From the NCBI RefSeq assembly GCF_013177315.1, contig NZ_CP053661.1:868001-932000 (forward strand): 64,000 nt of DNA. Reading direction: 5' to 3'. A program made the translations under genes and the position numbers. Shown here piece by piece: positions 8,098 to 16,143 of this stretch (position 1 is its first letter; each line of letters opens with the position of its first letter). This stretch comes from Thermoleptolyngbya sichuanensis A183. Its GTDB lineage: Bacteria > Cyanobacteriota > Cyanobacteriia > Elainellales > Elainellaceae. Below the pieces are notes generated by a model that was not told the DNA's origin, ran no database searches, and saw only the letters and a program-made list of their open reading frames with translations.

Positions 8098-8539
8098 TTG
8101 ACTGACAAAACAGGTTAAAGCTGGAACGAAAGCCAGGAGGGAAGCAGAGCTTGATTTACGCTGCCTCAATCAACGGCTTGTACAGGCGATGGACGTTCAG
8201 ACGACTGTTGTGCAGCCAGCGGCTTAGCCGTCGTTGTTTGCTTTGTGCCTGCACTCCTCGACAGGGGACATAGGGCAAGCCACCGCGTCAGGTTGACCTC
8301 TCCGCGCTGGAGTAAGGCGATGACCATCCACAGGCAGGTCGTCAGATGCCCACGATGCGCTCAGGGTACCGATTGACCCAGCCAAGTGTTCAAGGCATTG
8401 TAGAGAGGGGAGTTCACAACATCTATGCTTTTGAGTGGTATCTAAGCTTAGAACGCTGGCTCCCCTCTCTCTCCTCAGTTCTCTGAAACTACAGCACCAC
8501 AAGCTGTTCAGCAGCTTATAGACAACTTTTGTCAGTCAA
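8098..8539 (-). mobile_element. Decayed insertion sequence with 13-bp perfect TIRs
   Basis: The ends are perfect 13-bp inverted repeats, ttgactgacaaaa (8098-8110) and ttttgtcagtcaa (8527-8539). They enclose 442 bp carrying a degraded transposase fragment on the minus strand. A full element of this kind would be over 1 kb, so most of the transposase has been deleted internally while both ends survive. Confidence 0.75.
8156..8450 (-). pseudogene. Transposase N-terminal fragment (IS4-like, DDE type), frameshifted
   Basis: Reading the minus strand in pieces gives NSPLYNALNTWLGQSVP, a stop, then HLTTCLWMVIALLQRGEV and NLTRWL. After a frame change come LPYVPCRGVQAQSKQRRL and SRWLHNSRLNVHRLYKPLIE, ending in a stop. 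The ordered run resembles, from memory, the N-terminal region of an IS4-like transposase family common in cyanobacteria. At least one in-frame stop and one frameshift are present and the catalytic DDE part is missing, so it is dead. It lies inside the TIR-bounded element. Confidence 0.7.
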
Positions 8540-8589
8540 CCAGCCCTCAACCTGCCATGGCATCAAGGCGACAACATGATGACTCCCTA

Positions 8590-8729
8590 AGAGCTAATTT
8601 ATGAAGCAAATCTTAAGAAGCCTGAAACTCTTGGCATGTGTGGCTTTGAGGTCATGTTTGCCCAGGAAAAGCGGTTTCTCGGAAATCCTTGATTAACAAG
8701 GCTTTCAGGCTCCTTTACAAATTAGCTCT
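8590..8729. mobile_element. 140-bp nested inverted-repeat element (MITE-like)
   Basis: The outer ends are a perfect 11-bp inverted repeat (agagctaattt 8590-8600, aaattagctct 8719-8729). A perfect 9-bp inner pair follows (agcctgaaa 8619-8627, tttcaggct 8703-8711). There is no coding potential inside. The nested TIR pattern and position beside another IS remnant suggest a second non-autonomous element. The family is not recognised. Confidence 0.6.
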
Positions 8730-8781
8730 CATCTGGTGATCTGTCTCGTTTTATCAGCCTAGGTTTGCGAGTGGCTACAAG

Positions 8782-8812
8782 ATTTGGAACTAATTTGGAA
8801 CGAATTTGGAAT
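8782..8812 (+). promoter_or_regulatory. Three atttggaa repeats at 11-bp spacing upstream of the amidohydrolase
   Basis: The 9-mer atttggaac occurs at 8782, 8793 and, with a final t, 8804, exactly one helical turn apart. The repeats lie 113-143 bp upstream of the start at 8925. Helically phased copies are typical of transcription factor sites, but no factor is identified. Confidence 0.4.
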
Positions 8813-8924
8813 TAAATCCTAATTGCAGATTTTGTAGCAAAGTGCATCGAGCTAGCTTTGAAATTTAGCTCGCTTTGGAAAAGCTACTGAGTTTACGTTA
8901 AGTCGTGAATAGGTCGTAAGGCAT

Positions 8925-10337
8925 ATGGGTTCCCGATTTCGATACTCGGCTATCTTAGGAGTCGTTTTACTCATTCTGATTGGTCTGGCAACGCAGGTGG
9001 GCTGGGCGCAGAGCCAACCTGCTGTGACCCTTCCAAATCCGGGCATCAATCGCGTTTTGTTTCAAAATGTGCGGGTGTTTGATGGCACCTCTCCTCGGCT
9101 TTCGGGCCCGACCAATGTACTAGTCATTGACAATAAAATCGAGCGCATTTCTACCTCGCCAATTCCGGTTCCTGCCGATCTCCGCACCCTCCTGATCAAC
9201 GGGGAAGGCAAAGTGCTGATGCCGGGATTGATCGATGCCCATGTTCACCTGTTTCTGGAAGGGGTTGCGGGTCAGGCGGCTCTGTTCGAGGCGGGGGCTG
9301 GGGGAGATGCCCTGGTTCAGCAGGTGTTTCGGGCTGCGGCTGAGAGTTCTACTCAGATGCTGATGAACGGGTTTACGAGTGCGCGGGACATGGCGGGGCC
9401 GGTGTTTGATCTGAAGAAGGCGATCGACCAGGGTCAACTCGCGGGGCCGCGACTCTGGCCGTCGGGCGCGATGATTTCTCAAACGTCGGGCCATGGGGAC
9501 TTTCGCACGCTGGATGAACTGCTCCGAACGCCGACTTCGGAACTGAGTCTGGCTGAGAGATATGGCGTGGGGGCGATCGCCGATGGTGTGCCCGAAGTCC
9601 TCCGGGCAACCCGTGAGCAGCTAATGCGGGGGGCTACTCAAATCAAGCTGGCGGCGGGTGGCGGTGTGGCTTCGGTCTATGACCCCCTCGATGTATCCCA
9701 ATACACCGAGGATGAATTTCGCGCTGCCGTGGATGCGGCCGCAGATTGGAACACCTACGTCACGGTTCATGCCTATACGCCAAGAGCAATTCAGACTGCG
9801 ATTCGAGCCGGGGTGAAGTGTATTGAACATGGTCAGTTGATGGATGAGCCAACGGCCAGACTGATGACCGAAAAGGGAGTCTGGCTGAGTATGCAGCCCT
9901 TTCTAGATGACGAAGATGCCAACCCCTATCCCGAAGGCAGTGAAAGCCGCAGGAAGCAGTTGCAAGTGGCAGAGGGCACGGATATTTCCTACGGGCTAGC
10001 CAAGAAATACAACATCAAAACTGCTTGGGGAACCGACATCCTGTATGACCCTGCAAAAACGGCTCGTCGGGGCAGGCTGCTGTCGAAAATGGTGCGCTGG
10101 TATACGCCTGCGGAAGTGCTGAAGATGGCAACGCACGACAATGCAGAACTGCTGGCGATGTCTGGGCCACGCAATCCCTATCCAGGCAAGCTCGGTGTGG
10201 TCGAAGAGGGCGCTCTGGCAGATTTGCTGTTGGTGAATGGCGACCCTCTGGAAAACATTCGGCTGATTGATAATCCTGCTGAAAACTTCCTGGTGATTAT
10301 GAAAGACGGCAAGATTTACAAAAATCTGCTGAGCTAA
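8925..10337 (+). CDS. Exported amidohydrolase (imidazolonepropionase/prolidase-like)
   Basis: A 470-residue metal-dependent amidohydrolase with an N-terminal signal peptide: a hydrophobic core at residues 8-25, likely cleaved after VGWAQ near residue 29. The first metal motif is DAHVHLF (His106, His108), preceded by the usual small beta domain (NVRVFDGT, then VLMPGLIDAHVH). Further ligands fit HAYTPRAIQTAI, CIEHGQLMD and the late Asp in TAWGTDILYD. The family hydrolyses cyclic amides, dipeptides such as Xaa-Pro/Xaa-Arg, or synthetic esters, and the substrate here is open. The start ATG at 8925 has only a weak AAGG ribosome binding site. The gene is monocistronic, behind 200 bp with phased repeats. 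Confidence 0.85.
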   Translation: MGSRFRYSAILGVVLLILIGLATQVGWAQSQPAVTLPNPGINRVLFQNVRVFDGTSPRLSGPTNVLVIDNKIERISTSPIPVPADLRTLLINGEGKVLMPGLIDAHVHLFLEGVAGQAALFEAGAGGDALVQQVFRAAAESSTQMLMNGFTSARDMAGPVFDLKKAIDQGQLAGPRLWPSGAMISQTSGHGDFRTLDELLRTPTSELSLAERYGVGAIADGVPEVLRATREQLMRGATQIKLAAGGGVASVYDPLDVSQYTEDEFRAAVDAAADWNTYVTVHAYTPRAIQTAIRAGVKCIEHGQLMDEPTARLMTEKGVWLSMQPFLDDEDANPYPEGSESRRKQLQVAEGTDISYGLAKKYNIKTAWGTDILYDPAKTARRGRLLSKMVRWYTPAEVLKMATHDNAELLAMSGPRNPYPGKLGVVEEGALADLLLVNGDPLENIRLIDNPAENFLVIMKDGKIYKNLLS

Positions 10338-10351
10338 TAGGGATTCTCTGG

Positions 10352-10388
10352 CTCATCCATCTGGCTTCTAGGAGGACAGATGGATGAG
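10352..10388 (+). terminator. 12-bp stem hairpin after the amidohydrolase gene
   Basis: ctcatccatctg (10352-10363) and cagatggatgag (10377-10388) form a perfect 12-bp stem with a 13-nt loop, 14 bp past the stop codon. A T-run is lacking, so termination may be imperfect. Confidence 0.6.
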
Positions 10389-10735
10389 ATTGCATTGCGC
10401 TCCGGTTCTTGCATCCAATCTGCAACCCGTGGTTCCGTCCAATGGTCTAAATTGTCGAATTCTAAGCTTGTTGCCCACTGCTTTACTGATATCTTGTGAA
10501 ATGTTTTGCTGAAGTTTTAGGTCTGTTGAGCTGGTTTTACGAAACTTCGGTTTTGACAAACTCGCTTCACTGAACTTTGGTTTCACTTAACTTTGTGCTA
10601 TGTGTTTTGCATTTCAATTTGCCATTTTTCAGAGTTTTTATCATGCTTCGCCAATTTGCATTGTCCTGGGGGTATTGTTCTCAGCATCTTTCCCAAACTG
10701 GGGGGCTGGAGGAGTGTCGGTCATCCAAGAGGCGC
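10389..10735. other. Intergenic leader, no gene seen
   Basis: About 350 bp upstream of the disrupted outer-membrane gene. It contains several loose repeats of the words aacttcggttt, aactttggttt and aactttgtg between 10535 and 10600, possibly part of a promoter region. No coding sequence or RNA gene is supported. Confidence 0.5.
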
Positions 10736-12170
10736 ATGAGGGCGATCGCCCAGACGCTCTCTATTGCAGCGTCGGTGGCGGCGGTCGTATGGGTTGCCCC
10801 AGCCCACGCCACGGAACCGCGTCCATCCGCCCCCGAATCGGCTGAATTCATTCACCGGGATACTCCAGAAAGTCCAGCACTGGCGGCGGTTTCTGAAGAT
10901 GCTGCCCTAGGAGAGTTGCACGAAACCTCTAAGTTTTCATCCATCACCCTGCATCCTGATTCCATCCCCGCTGCTTCCTCTCAGCCCGAACCTACAACCA
11001 TTGCAGACCTTCAAATCCAGCAAATCCAGCAAATCCAGCAAATCCAGCGGGAAACCCCTGCACAGCCGCCAGCGCTCGAACCGCAGCCACAACTCACTGC
11101 ACAGTTGCTTCTAGATGAGTTGCCAGCCGCAGAACCCATTGTTGATGAATTTTCCCTGGATGAATCGTCCCTGGCGCAGACCTCGCTTGATCCGCTGGCT
11201 GAGCCATCTGAGCCTGCGCTGGAGCCTGTTGACCTGCCGGAACTGGAACCCGCCGATTTGCCCGAAGGTGAGTTTTCTTCTGAATCTGCACCCTTTGATC
11301 CTAAAGGACAGTTGGCTGGTTCCGCGGGGTCTGGAGGGTCTAGATCGGGCAGCCGCTGGCAGGTTACTGTAGAGCCGTATTTCTTTATCCCACTGGATGT
11401 GAGGGCAGACATTTCGGCCGTGGGGCGATCGACTACAATTCGGGCCGACCTAGACGACTTTTTGAACCTCGATCGCGCCTTCGATGGCGGCCTGCGGGTT
11501 GATGCCCAGAACGGGCGATTTGGGATTTTGCTCGATGGCTTCTATCTGTCGCTGGCCCAGAGTGGCACGCTGCCCGTCACGTTCCCAGCAGGAAGCCTTC
11601 TGCGCTTTGGCATTCCCTTTGAGGTAGAGGGCCGGGCCGATGCCAGTGCCTCTCTGCGCCAGGGCAAGATCGATTTGGCCGCCTACTACCGCGTGGTTAA
11701 TCGATCCCTGCGGCGATCGCCCACCCCCGCTAACCCGTTCCCCTTTCTGGTCGTCGATCCCATTCTCGGACTCCGCACCAATATTTCGAGACAGGAAATT
11801 GAAGTGGACGAGGTGCGGATCGGCCCCAACACCATCCCAATCAGGCCCCAACACCATCCCAATCAATCGAGAATTCAGTTCCTCCCGCACTACCCTTGAG
11901 CCGCTGGTGGGGCTTCGAGTGGGGCTACAGCTTTCGCCACGCTGGAGCCTGGGTCTGGAAAGCACCGTGTCTGGGTTCAACATCAACGCCGAACGCGACA
12001 CCACTTTTAATTTTCAGACTGGCGTGGGCTACAGCTTTTCTCGCTCCGTCACTCTGCGGGTAGCCTACGTTTACAATAGCTACGAATTTTGCGACGGCAG
12101 CGGCCTCAGACGCAGCGAAATCGACCTGGATCAGCACGGCCTAGGACTGTGGCTATCTATTCGCTTCTAG
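10736..12170 (+). pseudogene. Outer-membrane beta-barrel-type protein gene, split by a frameshift
   Basis: The gene encodes an exported protein: signal peptide MRAIAQTLSIAASVAAVV ending near APAHA, a long Pro/Glu/Leu-rich disordered region (about residues 30-195, with four tandem QIQ-type units from a 9-bp repeat at 11012-11047), then a beta-rich region typical of small outer-membrane barrels (alternating strands such as RWQVTVEPYFFIPLDV and SVTLRVAYVYNSY, ending with aromatic F after GLWLSIRF). The start ATG 10736 has an AAGAGG ribosome binding site. The first frame stops at 11899 and the barrel continues in another frame from about 11865 to 12170. The cause is a 22-bp tandem duplication at 11822-11865: deleting one copy restores an uninterrupted frame through IGPNTIPINREFSS. 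As sequenced, the last barrel strands are lost. Confidence 0.8.
11822..11865 (+). repeat. 22-bp perfect tandem duplication causing a frameshift
   Basis: Two exact 22-bp copies lie head to tail at 11822-11843 and 11844-11865 (starting ggccccaacacc). Since 22 is not a multiple of 3, the extra copy shifts the frame of the outer-membrane protein gene. The sequence after the second copy is exactly in frame with the sequence before the first if one copy is removed. Confidence 0.95.
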
Positions 12171-12208
12171 GGTTCTGTTCTGGGATTCTGAGCCAGGGCA
12201 GCGCCGGA

Positions 12209-13324
12209 CTATCGGGCGGCGGAACCTCCAGCCGGAAGGTAGCCCTGCTCAGTCAAAAATGCTTCGAGGGCGGCAGGAAAGTCGGGATATCGATAGACAA
12301 CCTGCCCGTCTTTGTAGATTTCTAGACCCCAGTCTGAGGTGCGATCGTAGTTGGCAAGCATAAATGCCCAGCCCTGCTCATATTCGCCCAGCAGGATCAT
12401 CTGCGCCACGTAGCCCGCCAGAATGCCGTTGACTTCGTTGGTGTCTGCTTGAACGGTCAGTACGGCTTCGCGCATCTGGTTGGCGATCGCCCGCAGTTCT
12501 GCTGGATGTTGCCGGGTCACGTCTACAAGCTGCCCGTCTTGCAGCGCCCAGATTTGGGAGGGCGGAAACGAGCCAGCGTAGCTGCTAAAGGCATAGAGAA
12601 AGGCATTGTCAAATGCGACAAACTCTAGTCGCCCATCGCCATCTAGATCTCGAAAGCTGCCGCCTTCGCCATCGCGGAAGCCTGTGTCGGTTGTCTCGAA
12701 GCGATCGCCCTGCCAGCGGTGGATGATGTGGGAGGTGCAGCAGTGCGCTCCGCCGGAATAGGTGCGGATGATCACTTCAGCCGTGCCGTCTGCATCTAGG
12801 TCTTGCAAACTTACTCCACCGTAGGCCGTGCTTTCCTGGGTTTGTTCTAGCTGGGGCTGCCCGTTATACAGCAGCGTATACTGGACTTCGCCGCCCCAGG
12901 CTTCGGCATCTTGGCGATAGCGAAAGCGCACCTGCACTGGCCCTTCATGCAGTTCTCTCGGCTGCTCTAGCGCGTCGTTCAGTTCTACCTCAGTCGCCTT
13001 GGTCGTTGTGGCAGCTACGTCGCTGGCTGGCTCGCCTGCGAGTACATTCTGGGTCTCAACCCCAGTCGCCTCAATCGCCGTTTCAGCGCAACTGCTCAGG
13101 CATAGCGCGATCGCCACAGAGAGCGATCGCCGCCAAACATTCGTCCCGTGGCTCCACCCGCGATTGATAAATTGGCTGGGCAAATCACTGGGTAAACCAC
13201 TGGGCAAATCACTCGCCGAGTCACTGGGCAAATTACTCGGCGAATCAGTTGATAATCGCTGCCATTTTCCTGCACTTCGGCTCATCCCGCCCTCCAGAAG
13301 AAACAGACCCTGCATCAGAGTCAT
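12209..13324 (-). CDS. Putative lipoprotein with FG-GAP/EF-hand-like DxDxDG repeats
   Basis: A 371-residue protein of unknown function. A hydrophobic stretch at about 66-79 ends in the lipobox-like LSSC (Cys79). Two calcium-type loops, DLDADGTAEV and DLDGDGRLEF, resemble the VCBS/FG-GAP-like repeats of cyanobacterial secreted proteins, and between them is a GGAHCCTS motif. The C-terminus ends in YKDGQVVYRYPDF-like strands. The segment before the lipobox is unusually long and carries a four-residue repeat (LPSD/LPSG) encoded by six 12-bp tandem units at 13176-13247. ATG 13324 has GAGGGAG upstream; an alternative ATG at 13285 also has GGAGGG. A start near the lipobox was sought but no start codon exists there. 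Confidence 0.65.
   Translation of the reverse strand: MTLMQGLFLLEGGMSRSAGKWQRLSTDSPSNLPSDSASDLPSGLPSDLPSQFINRGWSHGTNVWRRSLSVAIALCLSSCAETAIEATGVETQNVLAGEPASDVAATTTKATEVELNDALEQPRELHEGPVQVRFRYRQDAEAWGGEVQYTLLYNGQPQLEQTQESTAYGGVSLQDLDADGTAEVIIRTYSGGAHCCTSHIIHRWQGDRFETTDTGFRDGEGGSFRDLDGDGRLEFVAFDNAFLYAFSSYAGSFPPSQIWALQDGQLVDVTRQHPAELRAIANQMREAVLTVQADTNEVNGILAGYVAQMILLGEYEQGWAFMLANYDRTSDWGLEIYKDGQVVYRYPDFPAALEAFLTEQGYLPAGGSAAR
13176..13247 (-). repeat. Six 12-bp tandem units inside the lipoprotein gene
   Basis: Six consecutive 12-bp units (consensus ctgggcaaatca on the plus strand, with variants ctcgccgagtca and ctcggcgaatca) encode a four-residue LPSD-like repeat. As a multiple of three, the array can change length without breaking the frame. 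Confidence 0.85.
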
Positions 13325-13449
13325 CCAATAAGACTCCCTCTAGATCAGCGTACTAACGGTTCTCCTCAAGATCCGGGCGCTTCCGTCGTCGAGCTTTAAT
13401 GCCTTCAAACCTTGAAAGTACAGATGCACGATTTGTTTGCCCATCGCCA

Positions 13450-13602
13450 CTAGCGCGACTGGCCTGCTGCCTGAATCTCCGCACCCACTCGCGCGATCAA
13501 AGGAACACTCCCAAACAGCGCCAGCGTTCCACCCACCGTTGCCACGCACAGAAACAGACCCAGTAACCGACTTGCCATCGCCTCAGAGATCCTCAGCTTC
13601 AT
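13450..13602 (-). CDS. Small single-helix membrane protein, hypothetical
   Basis: A 50-codon ORF, too short for usual gene calling, starting MKLRISEAMASRLLGLFLCV and ending EIQAAGQSR. One strong hydrophobic helix (about residues 11-37) follows a basic, amphipathic N-terminus. Translation signals are good: AAGGAG 6 nt before the ATG at 13602, and an AT-rich attata stretch just upstream that could be a -10 box. It is divergent from repeat B copy 3. No family is recognised. The alternative is a chance ORF, but the ribosome binding site and hydrophobic composition argue for a real small protein. Confidence 0.5.
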   Translation of the reverse strand: MKLRISEAMASRLLGLFLCVATVGGTLALFGSVPLIARVGAEIQAAGQSR

Positions 13603-13658
13603 AAGCGCTCCTTCCCTATAATTTGCACCGTTGCACTGTTGTACCTGTATGTATCTGT

Positions 13659-13825
13659 ACGCAATGTGCAGCTTTGCCGATCCCCCTCACCCTTTTCTGG
13701 TATGCCGCAGACTTTGAGCTATCTCCCAGCGGAGGAGAGGGACTTCAAGCCTCTCTTGCTCCCCTTCTCCCGACTTGAGAGAAGGGGTTGGGGGATGAGG
13801 GCAGTTTGCAAGCTGCACATCGCGT
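13659..13825. repeat. TIR-bearing dispersed repeat, family B copy 3 (variant ends)
   Basis: A 167-bp element sharing the core ccccttctccc...gagaaggggttgggggatgagggc with copies 1 and 2 but with different termini. Here the inverted ends are acgcaatgtgcagctttgc (13659 onward) and the complement of gcaagctgcacatcgcgt (ending 13825). It appears to be a subfamily with its own TIR. Confidence 0.8.
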
Positions 13826-14196
13826 TATCTGTATCAGTCAGACCTGCTCCGGTCACACCTGCTTCGGTCATTCCCGCTTAATTCGCATCTGTCCTAAGTT
13901 GCATCTGTGTTTAACACACGTTCACGCAAGAGACATCCTTGAATTCAGTTGCAGTTTCAATGTTTACATTTCTCAACAAAGTGCAGCATAGTCCATTTGG
14001 CGGAATCTGGCAAAATCGCCAGCCGTGTCAGCCGATGGGTGCATAGCCCGTTTACCATGCCATCAACAGCACGCCCACCCGACCTGCTTTTACCTACGAA
14101 CTCATTCCAAAAAAGGATTTAGTTTTTGGCGTTTCATGCCATGCTTTCTTCAGCATTGTGATCGGCACTGTCCGCCGTCTTGACTCATCTCGGCTT
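13826..14196. other. Intergenic region before deoC, no gene seen
   Basis: About 370 bp between repeat B copy 3 and deoC. It must hold the deoC promoter, but I find no convincing -35/-10 pair, RNA gene or coding sequence. The stretch ccaaaaaaggatttagtttttgg (14107-14129) is a weak imperfect hairpin. Confidence 0.4.
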
Positions 14197-14898
14197 ATGC
14201 CAGGTTCTCACTCCGATATCGACCTCGCCGCGTTTATTGATCAGGCGCTGCTCAGCCCAGTGGCCACGTCTGAGCAAGTGGCCGAGTGTTGCGAAGCCGC
14301 TGACCGCTTCAAGTTTGCAGCAGTGTGCGTGTTTCCGGCGCATGTCCGGCAGGCGGTGTCTCTGCTGCACCACAAATCGCCCCAAGTCTGCACCGTGATT
14401 GGCTTTCCGACGGGTGCGTCTACCTCTGCGACCAAGCTTTATGAAGCTCAAGAAGCCGTCGAAAATGGCGCAACTGAACTGGATGTGGTAATCAACCTGG
14501 GCTGGCTGCGGGAAGGCAAAACCGACGCGCTGCACCGAGAACTGGCGGAAATTTGCGAGGCAACGGGGCAAACGGTCAAGGCAATTCTGGAATTGGGCCT
14601 GCTAACTCCGACAGAAAAGCGGCTGGCGGCAGAGATTTGTATGGATGCGGGAGCCGCCTATTTGAAAACCAGCACGGGCTGGAATGGGGGGGCAACGGTT
14701 GCCGATGTGCGCCTGCTGAAGGAGATCGTGCGCGATCGCATTGGCATCAAAGCCTCCGGCGGCATCCGCACGGCCCAGCAGGCCCTTGACCTGATCCGGG
14801 CAGGAGCCACCCGCATCGGCACCTCTCGCGGCCCAGAGTTGGTTCAGCAGTTTGATACCCTGGATCGAGGCGCTTCGGGAGGGAGCGACGAAAGGTGA
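14197..14898 (+). CDS. deoC: Deoxyribose-phosphate aldolase
   Basis: A 233-residue class I aldolase that reversibly cleaves 2-deoxyribose-5-phosphate to acetaldehyde and glyceraldehyde-3-phosphate in deoxynucleoside breakdown. The Schiff-base lysine is Lys157 in [10 protein letters not shown], the second catalytic lysine is Lys185 in [10 protein letters not shown], and the acidic partner is Asp96 in [10 protein letters not shown]. Length fits the DeoC/FbaB family. I chose ATG 14197 ([19 protein letters not shown]). A GTG at 14158 in the same frame is possible but adds residues unlike the family. Neither has a clear ribosome binding site. recO follows after 75 bp on the same strand, so the two are probably co-transcribed. 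Confidence 0.92.
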   Translation: MPGSHSDIDLAAFIDQALLSPVATSEQVAECCEAADRFKFAAVCVFPAHVRQAVSLLHHKSPQVCTVIGFPTGASTSATKLYEAQEAVENGATELDVVINLGWLREGKTDALHRELAEICEATGQTVKAILELGLLTPTEKRLAAEICMDAGAAYLKTSTGWNGGATVADVRLLKEIVRDRIGIKASGGIRTAQQALDLIRAGATRIGTSRGPELVQQFDTLDRGASGGSDER

Positions 14899-14973
14899 AG
14901 TAACGGATTACCTGAGCTTTTATTCCCCTCCATACGCCACTCCCCTGCCCCCCATCACTCCCTCCCTCTCCCC

Positions 14974-16143
14974 ATGAGCGGCACTTACAAAACCGTTGGA
15001 ATCAACCTCAAAGGAATGCCGATGGGCGAGAGCGATCGCCTCCTGACCGTGCTGACTCGCGAACACGGGCTGATTCGGTTGGTGGCTCCCGGATCGCGTA
15101 AACACGAGTCCAGCCTGCGGGGACGCAGCGGCCTGTTTGTGGTAAACCAACTGCTGATTGCCAAGGGACGGACGCTAGACAAGATTATTCAGGCAGAAGG
15201 GATCGAGGCTTTCACGGGGCTGAGCCAGGATTTGCGAAAGCTCACCGCTGGGCAATATCTGGCAGAATTGGCACTTTGTCAGGCACTCAGCAACCAGCCG
15301 CAGGATGAACTGTTTACCCAGCTCAGTGAGTCCCTGCGCCGCATCGAGCAGTTGCCTGCTAGCGTCACCCTGCTTTGTTTGGTGCAAGCGACCTACCAGT
15401 TGCTAACACTAGCGGGCGTTGCGCCGCAGGTTCATACTTGTTGCGTGACTCAGCAGCCGATTGTGCCACCCGATGGGGTGAGTCCTGAGGGAAGGGGTGA
15501 CTCAGAGGTTGAGGGATGGCGGGCAGGATTTCACGCAGCGGCCGGCGGGGTCGTGTCCTGGGAGGTGCTGTCCCGCCTAGAGCCTGGGGAGATTCTCTCT
15601 GAAAATCCATCTGAAAATCCGCAGGATTCGCAAAATCCGCATAACCCTGCCCTAGCATCGACGGCCGCTGTGCTTGAGAATAGAGAGAGCCTGAATGCTG
15701 CTGTTCGCCCCAAGCCAAAGCCTATTAAAAAGGTCAAAGCATCCGGCGATTCTATGACTCCCGCAGCAAAAGGCCGCGCTACGCTGGCAGAACCGGAAGG
15801 ACGATATGCGATCGCCCGCTCCCTGCCCAAATCCACTGCTGGATCTCGCCTGGGTACGCCCATCTCGTCCGCTGAGCTTGCGGCTTTGCAGCGCCTGAGT
15901 GATCCGGAGTTGCTTTCCATGTGGATGCAGGCAAACTGGATGCAGACAAACGGGTTGCCAGCGCCCGCTTCCCTGTCGGCTTATAAGACCCCAGAGGAAG
16001 TCTGGCTGCGGGTGGAGCGGCTGCTGCGCCACTATGCCCAGTACCATTTTGACCGCCCGATTCAGTCAGCCGCCCTGATCGAAACCTGCTTTGCGGCTGT
16101 TTCGCCCTCGTCCTGTTTACCTACGCAAGATGCAACGGATTGA
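14974..16143 (+). CDS. recO: DNA repair protein RecO with a low-complexity insertion
   Basis: A 389-residue RecO, the annealing/RecA-loading mediator of the RecFOR pathway. The N-terminal OB fold is clear (YKTVGINLKGMPMGESDRLL, then TVLTREHGLIRLVAPGSRK). The helical C-terminal part follows (ALCQALSNQPQDELFTQLSE, LLRHYAQYHFDR at the end). Between them, roughly residues 165-300, is an insertion rich in Ser, Pro, Asn and Glu (for example SENPSENPQDSQNPHNP) that most bacterial RecO of about 240-270 residues lack. Its last 14 bp overlap the start of the MFS gene, so translation may be coupled. Confidence 0.88.
   Translation: MSGTYKTVGINLKGMPMGESDRLLTVLTREHGLIRLVAPGSRKHESSLRGRSGLFVVNQLLIAKGRTLDKIIQAEGIEAFTGLSQDLRKLTAGQYLAELALCQALSNQPQDELFTQLSESLRRIEQLPASVTLLCLVQATYQLLTLAGVAPQVHTCCVTQQPIVPPDGVSPEGRGDSEVEGWRAGFHAAAGGVVSWEVLSRLEPGEILSENPSENPQDSQNPHNPALASTAAVLENRESLNAAVRPKPKPIKKVKASGDSMTPAAKGRATLAEPEGRYAIARSLPKSTAGSRLGTPISSAELAALQRLSDPELLSMWMQANWMQTNGLPAPASLSAYKTPEEVWLRVERLLRHYAQYHFDRPIQSAALIETCFAAVSPSSCLPTQDATD

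Noticed and set aside
8224-8502. A 92-codon minus-strand ORF in the IS remnant
   Set aside because: The transposase-like sequence is read in the other two frames; this frame is a shadow that mixes them.
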